Positions 1-6,264 of a DNA stretch of 6,264 nt are shown piece after piece (position 1 is the first letter of the stretch; every line of letters starts with the position of its first letter). Position numbers and translations under genes: made by a program. The DNA comes from Acidobacteriota bacterium (lineage in GTDB: Bacteria > Acidobacteriota > Terriglobia > Terriglobales > Acidobacteriaceae), in NCBI GenBank assembly GCA_021781255.1, contig JAJXXG010000144.1, forward strand, positions 1 through 6,264. Reading direction: 5' to 3'. Under the pieces are notes generated by a model, which was not told where the DNA came from, did not search any database, and saw nothing but the letters and a program-made list of their open reading frames with translations.

Positions 1-2
1 TC

Positions 3-746
<744 letters not shown>

Positions 747-772
747 TGCGTGGCGCTGGATTGTCCTTTATT

Positions 773-801
773 AAGTTAGCAGAGCCGCGCAGGTGCGTCA
801 A
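773..801 (-). promoter_or_regulatory. Promoter of tRNA-Asn
   Basis: On the minus strand a -35 box TTGACG (plus-strand 796-801) is followed after exactly 17 bp by TAACTT (773-778), which fits the TTGAC-N17-TANNNT pattern. Transcription would start near 766, leaving a leader of about 20 nt before the mature tRNA 5' end at 745, a usual length. It lies entirely between OsmC and the tRNA. Confidence 0.6.
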
Positions 802-849
802 AAGCGTCTTCCGCCCCCAGCCCTTGCGCCAATGCCAGCTCATTTCGTC

Positions 850-1257
850 TCAGCCCCAGGTAAATTCGATGGGAATCTGAACCTCCGGATGCAGACTCCT
901 GTGCACCGGGCAGGCCCGCGCAGCCCGCTCCAGTTTTTCCCGGTCCTCCGCGCTCAACGCATGAGGCACATGAATGCGCACCGTCAATCGCTCGATCCGT
1001 CGCGGCGGTGCAGCCGTCATCTCTTTGGTCACCGTTGACCGGGCCCCGGAGATATCCACATTCAGAGTGCGCGCGGCAATCCCCATGATCGTCAACATGC
1101 ACGATCCCAGCGCCGTCGCCACCAGGTCGGTTGGAGAAAAGCTCTCGCCGCGCCCCTGGTTGTCCTTCGGCGCGTCGGTGCTCAGCTCCGTGCCGGAAGG
1201 TCCATGGGTTGCCTTGCAGTGCAGGTCTCCCTGATACTCGATTTGAACGTTAACCAT
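850..1257 (-). CDS. OsmC/Ohr-family thiol protein
   Basis: A 135-residue protein of the OsmC superfamily, whose characterised members reduce organic hydroperoxides in the cytoplasm with a cysteine pair and lipoyl- or thiol-based reductants. Both family cysteines are present: C53 in the SPTDLVATALGSCMLTIMG block at the start of the central helix, and C116 in ACPVHRSL. E38 (GRGESFSP) lies at the position expected for the conserved glutamate near the active site. Length is normal for the family, slightly shorter than Ohr. The ATG at 1257 has an AAGGA Shine-Dalgarno at 5-nt spacing, supporting this start. It is divergent from the HAD gene. It cannot be assigned to the OsmC, Ohr or YhfA subgroup by eye, so substrate is open; the fold assignment is secure. 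Confidence 0.92.
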   Translation of the reverse strand: MVNVQIEYQGDLHCKATHGPSGTELSTDAPKDNQGRGESFSPTDLVATALGSCMLTIMGIAARTLNVDISGARSTVTKEMTAAPPRRIERLTVRIHVPHALSAEDREKLERAARACPVHRSLHPEVQIPIEFTWG

Positions 1258-1320
1258 CTTTTTCCTTGAGGATTGATATTGAGGTGGACGCGGCGCATTC
1301 CGCCCGCGCGCGCTTCAGGA

Positions 1321-1350
1321 ATTATCAGACAGAGGACAATGAAACTTCAA
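1321..1350 (-). promoter_or_regulatory. Candidate promoter of the OsmC-family gene
   Basis: On the minus strand TTGAAG (plus-strand 1345-1350) and GATAAT (1321-1326) are separated by 18 bp; the -10 matches the consensus at five of six bases and the -35 at four. It would give a leader of roughly 55 nt. The -35 lies inside the first codons of the divergent HAD gene, so the two genes' control regions overlap. No equally good promoter was seen for the HAD direction. Confidence 0.4.
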
Positions 1351-1959
1351 CTACCCCCCGGCACATTCCGCGCCTACCTCTTCGACTGCGACGGCACCAT
1401 CGTCGACTCCATGCCCCTGCACTTCATCGCCTGGACCGAAGCTCTCTCGGAGTGGGGCGCCACCTTCGACGAACAGCTCTTCTACGCCTGGGGCGGCAAG
1501 CCTCCCAGGGAGATCATCGCTGACCTGAACCAGTTACAAGGCCTCAAGATGCCCATCGAGGTTGTGGCCGAACGCAAGGAAAACCTCTACTACTCTCTCT
1601 TGCCGCAATTAAAGCCCGTACCCGAAGTGATCGAGCACATCGACGCTCAGTTCGGTCGTATTCCCTTTGCCGTCGTCTCCGGCAGCAACCGCGAGTCCAT
1701 CATCAAATCGCTCACCACCGTCGGGCTCCTCGATCGCTTCCAGATCCTCGTCGGTCACGAAGACTACACTCGCTCCAAACCCGAGCCCGACGCATTCCTC
1801 ATCGCCGCTCAGCGCCTCGGCATTGCACCCCGGGACTGCCTCGTCTTTGAGGACACTGCGATGGGCATCGCCGCCGCTACCGCTGCCGGCATGGCCTCCG
1901 TTCGCGTTCCCCCACCCCTCGAACGCCGCAACGGAACCGGTCCGGCGCATCCTGCGTAA
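1339..1959 (+). CDS. HAD-IA family phosphatase (beta-PGM/YqaB-like)
   Basis: Cytoplasmic haloacid-dehalogenase-type hydrolase of 206 residues, expected to remove phosphate from a small phosphorylated metabolite or isomerise a sugar phosphate via an aspartyl-phosphate. Motif I is LFDCDGTIVDS with nucleophile D16 and acid/base D18; the cap helices span about 26-90; motif II is VVSGSNR (S114); motif III is the lysine of RSKPEPD (K147); motif IV is VFEDTAMGI (E171, D172, magnesium ligands). The DGTIVDSMPLH start and SKPEPD are shared with beta-phosphoglucomutase and YqaB-type sugar phosphatases; substrate is not readable. The ATG at 1339 is chosen because the fold begins soon after it and GAGG lies just upstream (short spacing, about 3 nt); a TTG at 1273 would add 22 non-conserved Arg-rich residues. 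The glycosyltransferase follows on the same strand. Confidence 0.93.
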   Translation: MKLQLPPGTFRAYLFDCDGTIVDSMPLHFIAWTEALSEWGATFDEQLFYAWGGKPPREIIADLNQLQGLKMPIEVVAERKENLYYSLLPQLKPVPEVIEHIDAQFGRIPFAVVSGSNRESIIKSLTTVGLLDRFQILVGHEDYTRSKPEPDAFLIAAQRLGIAPRDCLVFEDTAMGIAAATAAGMASVRVPPPLERRNGTGPAHPA

Positions 1960-1962
1960 CTC

Positions 1963-2004
1963 CTCCAGTCCCGAATCGGGGGTTCTTGCATCAGGTGCCT
2001 GGAG
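1963..2004 (+). other. Nested inverted repeat between HAD and glycosyltransferase genes
   Basis: CTCCAG (1963-1968) pairs with CTGGAG (1999-2004), enclosing a short CCCGA/TCGGG hairpin near 1970-1980. There is no following T tract, so it is not a standard intrinsic terminator. It could modulate read-through between the two genes or be chance; the stems are short. Confidence 0.2.
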
Positions 2005-2031
2005 TCATTCTGTCCTCGAACCGTCCCATGC

Positions 2032-3582
2032 ATGCTCCGAAGATTCCAGGGAGGCTGGTTTCTCTTGATCGACGCCGTCACCGGTCCTCATAACCCGAAG
2101 CGCCGTGCTGACACTGCCATTCTCATCGCCATTGCCGCCGCCTTTGCGCTCCTGCATCTGTTCACGAACTCGCGCTACGGTTTTCATCGTGACGAACTGC
2201 AGTTCTTGAGCGACGCGCAGCATCTTGACTGGGGCTTTGTCTCCTATCCGCCTTTCACGCCGTTTGTTGAACGCATCGCCCTGATTTTCTTCGGCATCTC
2301 CATGGCGGGGCTTCGCTTCTTTTCCGTGATCGCGCAGGCCATCGTGATCCTCGCAAGCGGCCTCATGGCGCGTGACCTCGGCGGCAGCCGGTTCGCCCAG
2401 ATCGTCGCCGCTCTTTCCGTTGGACTCTCTGCCTTGCCTCTCTTCGAGGGCACCCAATTTCAGTACACCTCCTTCTCCTATTTTTGGTGGATTCTGACCT
2501 GCATGTTTACGGTCCGCTTGCTCCAATCGGAGAATCCGCGCTGGTGGCTCGCGATCGGAACTTGCATCGGATTCGCATTGCTTTCGAAATACTCCGTAGT
2601 CTTCTTTATCCCCGGGCTCTTGGCCGGTCTCGTGCTCACGTCCGCCCGCCGCTTGATCGCAACCCGTTGGTTTTGGTTCGGCGTCACGCTCGCCTGCCTC
2701 CTCTTTCTGCCGAACTGCGTCTGGCTCTTGCGCCACAACTTCATCTCTTACCATTTCCTCCAGACCATCCATGTGCGCGATGTCGGCGAGGGCCTCGCGG
2801 ATGCCTACTGGAAGCATCAACTCCTCTTCGATATCAACCCCGTTGCCATCCCACTCTGGATCGTCGGTCTCGTCGCGTGCATCCGCATCCGCCGTTATCG
2901 CATGCTCGCCTGGATGTACGCTGTCCCTGTCTTGCTCTTCTGGATAGGCAAAGGCCGCTTCTACTATGTCGCTGAAGCCTATCCTGCAATTCTCGCCATG
3001 GGCGCAGCGGCCGCGGAACACTGGATGATCTCGCGCCCGGCATGGCTCAGGCGTGCCCTGTCAATCGTCTTCTTTGCGGGGCTCTTCGCATCTGGTGCGC
3101 TCTGCGCGGCTGTTCTGCTCCCCTTCGCCTCGCGTGGACCACTGCGCCAGTTCGCTTTGGCGCACAACGGCGACCTCCGCGAGGAGATCGGCTGGAACGA
3201 ATTGGTGTGCACGGTCGCTGGCATTCGCAACGCACTGCCACCCGGGCAACGGTCCGGCGCCGGCATCTTTACCGGCAACTACGGAGAGTTTGGCGCCATT
3301 GCCGTTCTCGGCCGCCCATACGGTCTTCCTCAACCAATCGGAACCACCAACTCCGAGTGGCTGCGCGGCTATCCCACGCCGCCGCCCACCACCCTCATCG
3401 TTCTCGGCCTCAGCGCAAACCAGGCCAACATGCTCTTTACCGGCTGCCGCTTGGCCGGCCACAATGGCAACGCGGAAGGCGTGAGCAACCAAGAGAGTCA
3501 GAACTACCCCGACATCTTCGTTTGCGGTTCTCCACGTAAGCCGTGGCCCGAGTTCTGGAAAGAAAACCGGTGGTTCGGGTAG
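2032..3582 (+). CDS. Membrane GT-C glycosyltransferase, family 39-like (PMT_2/ArnT type)
   Basis: Polytopic inner-membrane enzyme of 516 residues that should transfer a sugar from a polyprenyl-phosphate donor to an acceptor on the periplasmic side, as in lipid A, glycan or protein glycosylation. The signature is the first periplasmic loop after TM1: YGFHRDELQFLSDAQHLDWG then SYPPFTP (about 49-77), with the catalytic-type acidic pair D54-E55. Hydrophobic segments are visible at about 28-46, 85-112, 121-136, 148-166, 172-202, 212-233, 272-288, 291-305 and 341-365; GKGRFYYVAEAYPAIL (306-321) matches the family's conserved loop. Residues 370-516 form a soluble, probably periplasmic C-terminal domain. 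The start is ambiguous: ATG 2032 has no ribosome site, while an in-frame TTG at 2065 follows AGGGAGG (2048-2054) by 10 nt and would give 505 residues. Donor and acceptor cannot be deduced. Confidence 0.9.
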   Translation: MLRRFQGGWFLLIDAVTGPHNPKRRADTAILIAIAAAFALLHLFTNSRYGFHRDELQFLSDAQHLDWGFVSYPPFTPFVERIALIFFGISMAGLRFFSVIAQAIVILASGLMARDLGGSRFAQIVAALSVGLSALPLFEGTQFQYTSFSYFWWILTCMFTVRLLQSENPRWWLAIGTCIGFALLSKYSVVFFIPGLLAGLVLTSARRLIATRWFWFGVTLACLLFLPNCVWLLRHNFISYHFLQTIHVRDVGEGLADAYWKHQLLFDINPVAIPLWIVGLVACIRIRRYRMLAWMYAVPVLLFWIGKGRFYYVAEAYPAILAMGAAAAEHWMISRPAWLRRALSIVFFAGLFASGALCAAVLLPFASRGPLRQFALAHNGDLREEIGWNELVCTVAGIRNALPPGQRSGAGIFTGNYGEFGAIAVLGRPYGLPQPIGTTNSEWLRGYPTPPPTTLIVLGLSANQANMLFTGCRLAGHNGNAEGVSNQESQNYPDIFVCGSPRKPWPEFWKENRWFG

Positions 3583-3602
3583 CGTCACCGCGGACACCGC
3601 TC

Positions 3603-3638
3603 CCGCGCCGTTCTGCCGGCACGGGCAGAGCGGCGTGG
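3603..3638. terminator. Strong hairpin between convergent genes
   Basis: A 15-bp stem (3603-3617 with 3624-3638, containing two G-U type pairs) closes a 6-base loop GGCACG. It starts 20 bp after the glycosyltransferase stop and lies in the convergent gap with the CAP gene, where a bidirectional terminator is expected. No clear T tract follows on either strand, so termination is inferred from stem strength and position, and may be of the tract-less kind. Confidence 0.5.
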
Positions 3639-3665
3639 CTGCAAGCGCAGCAAACAGTCCCATGA

Positions 3666-3692
3666 CGGGCGTCTCTGCCCGCTCCGTTTGTC
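3666..3692 (+). terminator. Second hairpin with T-rich tail in the convergent gap
   Basis: CGGGC (3666-3670) pairs with GCCCG (3677-3681) around the loop GTCTCT, followed by CTCCGTTTGTC. This could back up termination of the glycosyltransferase transcript. The stem is only 5 bp and the T tract is poor. Its 3' part CTCTGCCC is also complementary to GGGCAGAG in the larger hairpin upstream. Confidence 0.3.
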
Positions 3693-3707
3693 TATCGCTC
3701 CCGGCCG

Positions 3708-4496
3708 CTAATACAGCAGCACCGCCACGCGATACGAGGTAAACGCTCCACTGTCATCGTGCGCCGGGCAACTGCCGACTGCGGCCTGTTTCAACCTGCC
3801 TGTTCCCAACTGCTCCGCCAGCGCCTGCGGCAACTGCGACAGATCGGAGCTCTGCCAGCGCATTATCCATGCCGGCCGAGCCCCGGAAGACCGCGGCCAG
3901 CCGCTGTCATGCACACAGGCGGACCGCGCCAGGGCAGGGTCCGATAGAATCGCCACGCCGCGTGCCCGCAGCAGTCCCGCCACCCGCGCCTCCACCTGCG
4001 ACCGGTTTAGGTTTTCCACTCGGGCACTGTAATCGGCCACTGTATAGAGCCCGCCTCGTGCATAGACCACGGCGATACCAACGTGGTCTACCTCGGGGCT
4101 GAGCAGGTTTTTCCGGTGCTCCGGAGACTGCATCCACGCCTGGTGAACCGCGGCTGCCGAGGAAGCAAAGGCTACATTCTCCTCGATCACGCTGAAGTGA
4201 GCCCCGGCCTGTGCGGCGCGCAAGGTCAACTCCGGCTCTCCTCGGTACTGGTGCGAGATGGGCCCCTCTGCGGCCATCATCTGGCAATGCCTCAGTGCTG
4301 CCGCCGCCAGCGCAGGATCCCAGGACAGTGCCGGCACGCCTGCCTGCGCCCTCGCTTCATTTCCTAGTGCAAAAAGCTCTCTCACTGCCGCGCGTTCATC
4401 CATCCTGCCATCATTGGATTGCGGGTACTGCTGAGCCTGCAATGGCGCCGCCCACACACAAACAGTGCTGACTAAAATCAGTAAGAAAACTTTCAT
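3708..4496 (-). CDS. Secreted CAP/SCP (PR-1-like) domain protein
   Basis: Exported protein of 262 residues. Residues 1-22 form a signal peptide (MKVFLLILVSTVCVWAAPLQA, cleavage probably near AQA/Q). Residues about 38-157 form a CAP domain: NEARAQAGVPALSWDPALAAAALRH (46-70), SH at 81-82, EEN at 105-107, the diagnostic HQAWMQSPEHRKNLL (118-132), then HVGIAVV and YTVADYS. H82, E105/E106 and H127 are likely members of the CAP cavity tetrad. Bacterial CAP proteins act outside the membrane but few have a known activity, so no reaction is assigned. Residues 160-262 are an extension with two cysteines (C194, C243) that could be disulphide-linked, ending RVAVLLY. The signal peptide supports this start, although the ribosome site (GGAG almost touching ATG) is poor. 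Convergent with the glycosyltransferase and divergent from the permease. Confidence 0.9.
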   Translation of the reverse strand: MKVFLLILVSTVCVWAAPLQAQQYPQSNDGRMDERAAVRELFALGNEARAQAGVPALSWDPALAAAALRHCQMMAAEGPISHQYRGEPELTLRAAQAGAHFSVIEENVAFASSAAAVHQAWMQSPEHRKNLLSPEVDHVGIAVVYARGGLYTVADYSARVENLNRSQVEARVAGLLRARGVAILSDPALARSACVHDSGWPRSSGARPAWIMRWQSSDLSQLPQALAEQLGTGRLKQAAVGSCPAHDDSGAFTSYRVAVLLY

Positions 4497-4548
4497 GCTC
4501 CATTCAACCCCAAACCATTGCGCTTGTCGCTGTATTCTGACCTTGCCT

Positions 4549-5418
4549 ATGTTTTTTCCCCTCGCCAGGATCTCGGGTCAGGTCAGTGTTCGCCTCCGGC
4601 GTCAGCCATTCGCCGTCGTCGGCATCTTCCTGCTCACGGCCTTCTTATTATCCGGCATGGCTGCGCCCTGGATCTCTCCATACAATCCAGCCGCGATCGA
4701 TCTGCTTCACCGGCTCCAGCCGCCTTCCGCCGCGCACTGGGCCGGCACCGACGAACTCGGCCGCGACATTCTTGCCCGCTTGCTCTGGGGCGCGCGTCTG
4801 TCGCTCGCCGTTTCCGTCACTGTCGTCGCCGCTTCACTGGCCCTGGGCCTTGTCGTTGGCGGCCTTGCTGGCTCCATCGGCGGTTGGGTTGATACTGCGC
4901 TCACCACGTTTGTCATGAATACCTTTCAGGCGCTGCCCGGCATTCTGCTCGCCATCGCCTTTGCCGCCTTCCTCGGTCCCGGATTCACAAATCTCGTTCT
5001 CGCTCTGGCGATCGGCGGCTGGGCCGGCTACGCGCGCCTCATTCGCGCTCAGGTCATGGCGATTCGCGAGCGCGAATTTGTCGACGCCGCCCGCGCGCTC
5101 GGCGCAGGCCCTCTCCGCATCTTCTTCCGCCACATTCTGCCCAATATTGTGCAGCCCGTGCTGGTGCAAGCCGCCATCGGCATGGCCGGCGTTATTCTCG
5201 CAGAGGCTACGCTTTCGTTCCTCGGCCTCGGCATGCCGGCGCCTGCACCAAGCTGGGGCGCCATGATCAACGACGCCCGGCTCCATCTCTTCGACTCGCC
5301 CCATCTTGTGCTCTTCCCAGCCTCCGCCGTAGCCGGCGCCGTCCTCGGCTTCAACTTCCTTGGCGACGCCCTCCGCGATCAGCTCGACCCCCGCACCCGC
5401 CTGGAGCTAGGCCTGTAG
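4549..5418 (+). CDS. ABC transporter permease, DppC/OppC family
   Basis: Inner-membrane permease of 289 residues from the dipeptide/oligopeptide/nickel ABC importer family, normally working as a heterodimer with a DppB-type partner, two ATPases and a binding protein. The N-terminal OppC-type segment has TM1 (about 22-42), then the PWISPYNP and HWAGTDELGRDILARLLWGAR signature (64-83). TM segments follow at about 86-108, 120-142, 146-165, 203-224 and 253-275. The EAA loop that docks with the ATPase is DAARALGAGPLRIFFRHILPN (179-199). The C-terminal SFLGLGMPAPAPSWGAMI block is also typical. Start ATG 4549 is chosen by family length; it has no ribosome site, and in-frame GTG 4465 or ATG 4495 would overlap or abut the divergent CAP gene and add 28 or 18 atypical residues. 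No partner genes are in the window. Substrate unknown. Confidence 0.92.
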   Translation: MFFPLARISGQVSVRLRRQPFAVVGIFLLTAFLLSGMAAPWISPYNPAAIDLLHRLQPPSAAHWAGTDELGRDILARLLWGARLSLAVSVTVVAASLALGLVVGGLAGSIGGWVDTALTTFVMNTFQALPGILLAIAFAAFLGPGFTNLVLALAIGGWAGYARLIRAQVMAIREREFVDAARALGAGPLRIFFRHILPNIVQPVLVQAAIGMAGVILAEATLSFLGLGMPAPAPSWGAMINDARLHLFDSPHLVLFPASAVAGAVLGFNFLGDALRDQLDPRTRLELGL

Positions 5419-5607
5419 ATACCCCGGGCAGAGCGCGCTTTCGAATCGCCAGTTTCTGAGCTGCGCCGAGGTAGCCTGCGCCTGCATCTGCTCGAACTCC
5501 CGGAACGTGGCATCCACTGCGGCATCGGCAGCCAGAGAGCCATTCCAATTCCTCTCAGCCTGCGACGCCCCCGAAAATGATCCCCAAACAGCGGTGTTGA
5601 TCTGGCG
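5407..5607 (-). pseudogene. Probable C-terminal remnant of an unrecognised gene
   Basis: On the minus strand a 66-codon open frame ends at TAG 5407-5409, overlapping the permease stop tail to tail. It reads like real protein: AVWGSFSGASQAERNWNG, then an acidic/Gln-rich helix-like stretch (AADAAVDATFREFEQMQAQ) and LRNWRFESALCPGYLQA at the end. Third codon positions are mostly G or C, unlike the alternative frames. Upstream it is blocked by TAA (5608-5610) and TGA (5629-5631), and it lacks a start codon near its 5' end (only an internal GTG and ATG). The best reading is the tail of a decayed or frameshifted gene. I do not recognise the family, and a chance open frame is possible. Confidence 0.35.
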
Positions 5608-5797
5608 TTAATCGAAATTATGTAACCATCATGGCTCAGCCCATTCTTCCGGACTCCTCGGGTGCGGCGGAACCATGTCAACAAAACTGCCTCTCTGCAG
5701 GGCATCGGGAAGTGAAGGGAATCGGTTGCATCACCGCTCGCGGAGCTGAGGCGGTTTTCCACGGTTGCCCACTCTGCAAGGCCGCTATTCTGGAGCT
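5419..5797. other. Intergenic stretch without an intact gene
   Basis: Between the permease and the LOG gene no convincing complete gene was found. The left half contains the probable remnant described separately. An AT-rich block at 5597-5626 includes TTGATC and, 16 bp on, TATGTA, plus an imperfect inverted repeat GTTA...TAAC (5607-5626); it is a weak plus-strand promoter candidate for the LOG gene, with a leader of about 170 nt. A minus-strand TTGACA (5676-5681) has no matching -10. A minus frame of 127 codons from a GTG at 5762 is open but Arg-rich and unlike a real protein in its second half. Confidence 0.5.
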
Positions 5798-5800
5798 ATG

Positions 5801-6264
5801 ATGAGCAACTCAGAAAAGTCCTCGCGCCGCGTGGCCGTATTCTGTGGATCAGCCTGTGGGGTGAATCCTGTCTTTCGTGAAGAAGCCTCGGCGCTTGGCA
5901 GTGCAATCGCCAAAGCTGGTCTGGGCTTGGTGTATGGAGGCGCAAGCCGTGGCTTGATGGGAGTGCTCGCCGATGCTGCGCTTGCCGCAGGCGGCGAGGT
6001 GATCGGCGTGCTCCCGGCGGCGCTGAGCGGCCGCGAAATCGCGCATGCTGGGCTTACTGCGCTTGAGCTGGTTGAAACCATGCACGAGCGTAAGGCACGC
6101 ATGCACGAATTGTCCGACGCGCTTTTGGTCTTGCCTGGCGGCTACGGAACCCTGGATGAGCTGCTTGAAGCCGTCACCTGGGCGCAAATCGGCCTCCATG
6201 CAAAACCAATCGTTCTGATCAACACCGCCAACTACTGGGACGGGCTTCTTGCCTTTCTCGATTC
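5801..6264 (+). CDS. LOG-family (TIGR00730) Rossmann-fold protein, 3' partial
   Basis: Cytoplasmic enzyme of the LOG/lysine-decarboxylase-like family; studied members hydrolyse nucleoside 5'-monophosphates (cytokinin riboside monophosphates in plants and actinobacteria, AMP or related nucleotides in other bacteria) to free base and ribose 5-phosphate. The first 154 residues are visible of an expected 185-200. Motifs: VAVFCGSACG (11-20, Rossmann strand and loop), LVYGGASRGLMG (43-54), VIGVLPAAL (68-75), MHERKARM (94-101, conserved Arg-Lys) and the diagnostic PGGYGTLDELLE (112-123) containing the catalytic Glu region. The double ATG gives two starts; GGAG (5792-5795) is 5 nt from the second (5801) and only 2 nt from the first (5798), so the second is preferred. 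The physiological nucleotide substrate is not known from sequence. Confidence 0.93.
   Translation, partial: MSNSEKSSRRVAVFCGSACGVNPVFREEASALGSAIAKAGLGLVYGGASRGLMGVLADAALAAGGEVIGVLPAALSGREIAHAGLTALELVETMHERKARMHELSDALLVLPGGYGTLDELLEAVTWAQIGLHAKPIVLINTANYWDGLLAFLD

Noticed and set aside
776..1102. Minus-strand 108-codon open frame overlapping the OsmC gene
   Set aside because: It is an out-of-frame shadow of OsmC: low-complexity Cys/Gly-rich translation and no family signal, while the OsmC frame has both conserved cysteines.
2005..3021. Long minus-strand open frame of 338 codons opposite the glycosyltransferase
   Set aside because: Translation is a charged Glu/Asp/Arg/Gly-rich string typical of the antisense of a high-GC membrane protein gene; the plus frame has clear GT-C motifs and membrane segments.
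5597..5624. Promoter for the LOG gene (TTGATC, 16 bp, TATGTA)
   Set aside because: The -10 matches only three of six bases and the leader would be about 170 nt; mentioned in the intergenic entry but not called.
5379..5762. Minus-strand 127-codon open frame from GTG 5762
   Set aside because: Runs of Arg and Ser in its second half, no recognisable motif, no ribosome site, and it conflicts with the better-looking frame at 5407-5607. Its first part might still belong to the same decayed gene.
5849..6199. Minus-strand open frames opposite the LOG gene
   Set aside because: Shadows of the plus-strand frame, which carries the PGGYGTLDE signature.

Overview
The window reads as a chromosomal segment of a GC-rich, slow-codon-style soil bacterium, most likely an Acidobacteriota (Terriglobia-like) genome. 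That placement is an inference from the protein flavour: the integrase with a TFQVMRRT box, the CAP protein ending in RVAVLLY, the GT-C enzyme with an RDEL loop, and a promoter of the TTGAC-N17-TANNNT type. No marker gene fixes the taxon.

Layout, left to right. Positions 3-668 hold the C-terminal catalytic part of a tyrosine recombinase that enters from outside the window. Its stop codon lies 2 bp from the 3' end of a tRNA-Asn(GTT) gene on the opposite strand (671-745). This is the classic edge of an integrated element, which would extend leftwards out of view. The tRNA has its own good promoter (773-801). To the right the DNA looks like ordinary host chromosome: an OsmC-family protein (minus strand), a divergent HAD-IA phosphatase followed by a membrane GT-C (family 39-like) glycosyltransferase (plus strand), a secreted CAP/SCP-domain protein (minus, convergent with the glycosyltransferase across a strong hairpin), a DppC/OppC-type ABC permease (plus), a 380-bp stretch without an intact gene but with a likely gene remnant, and the start of a LOG-family (TIGR00730-type) gene that runs off the right end.

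The genes do not form one pathway. HAD and glycosyltransferase are co-oriented with a 72-bp gap and may be co-transcribed; the other neighbours are divergent or convergent singletons. The permease has no partner permease, ATPase or binding protein in view.

I found no convincing new multi-gene system here. The points most worth a second look are the island boundary at tRNA-Asn with an integrase carrying Gln in place of the usual His of the HxxR box, a likely decayed gene on the minus strand at 5407-5607, and a change of G/C strand bias close to that remnant.
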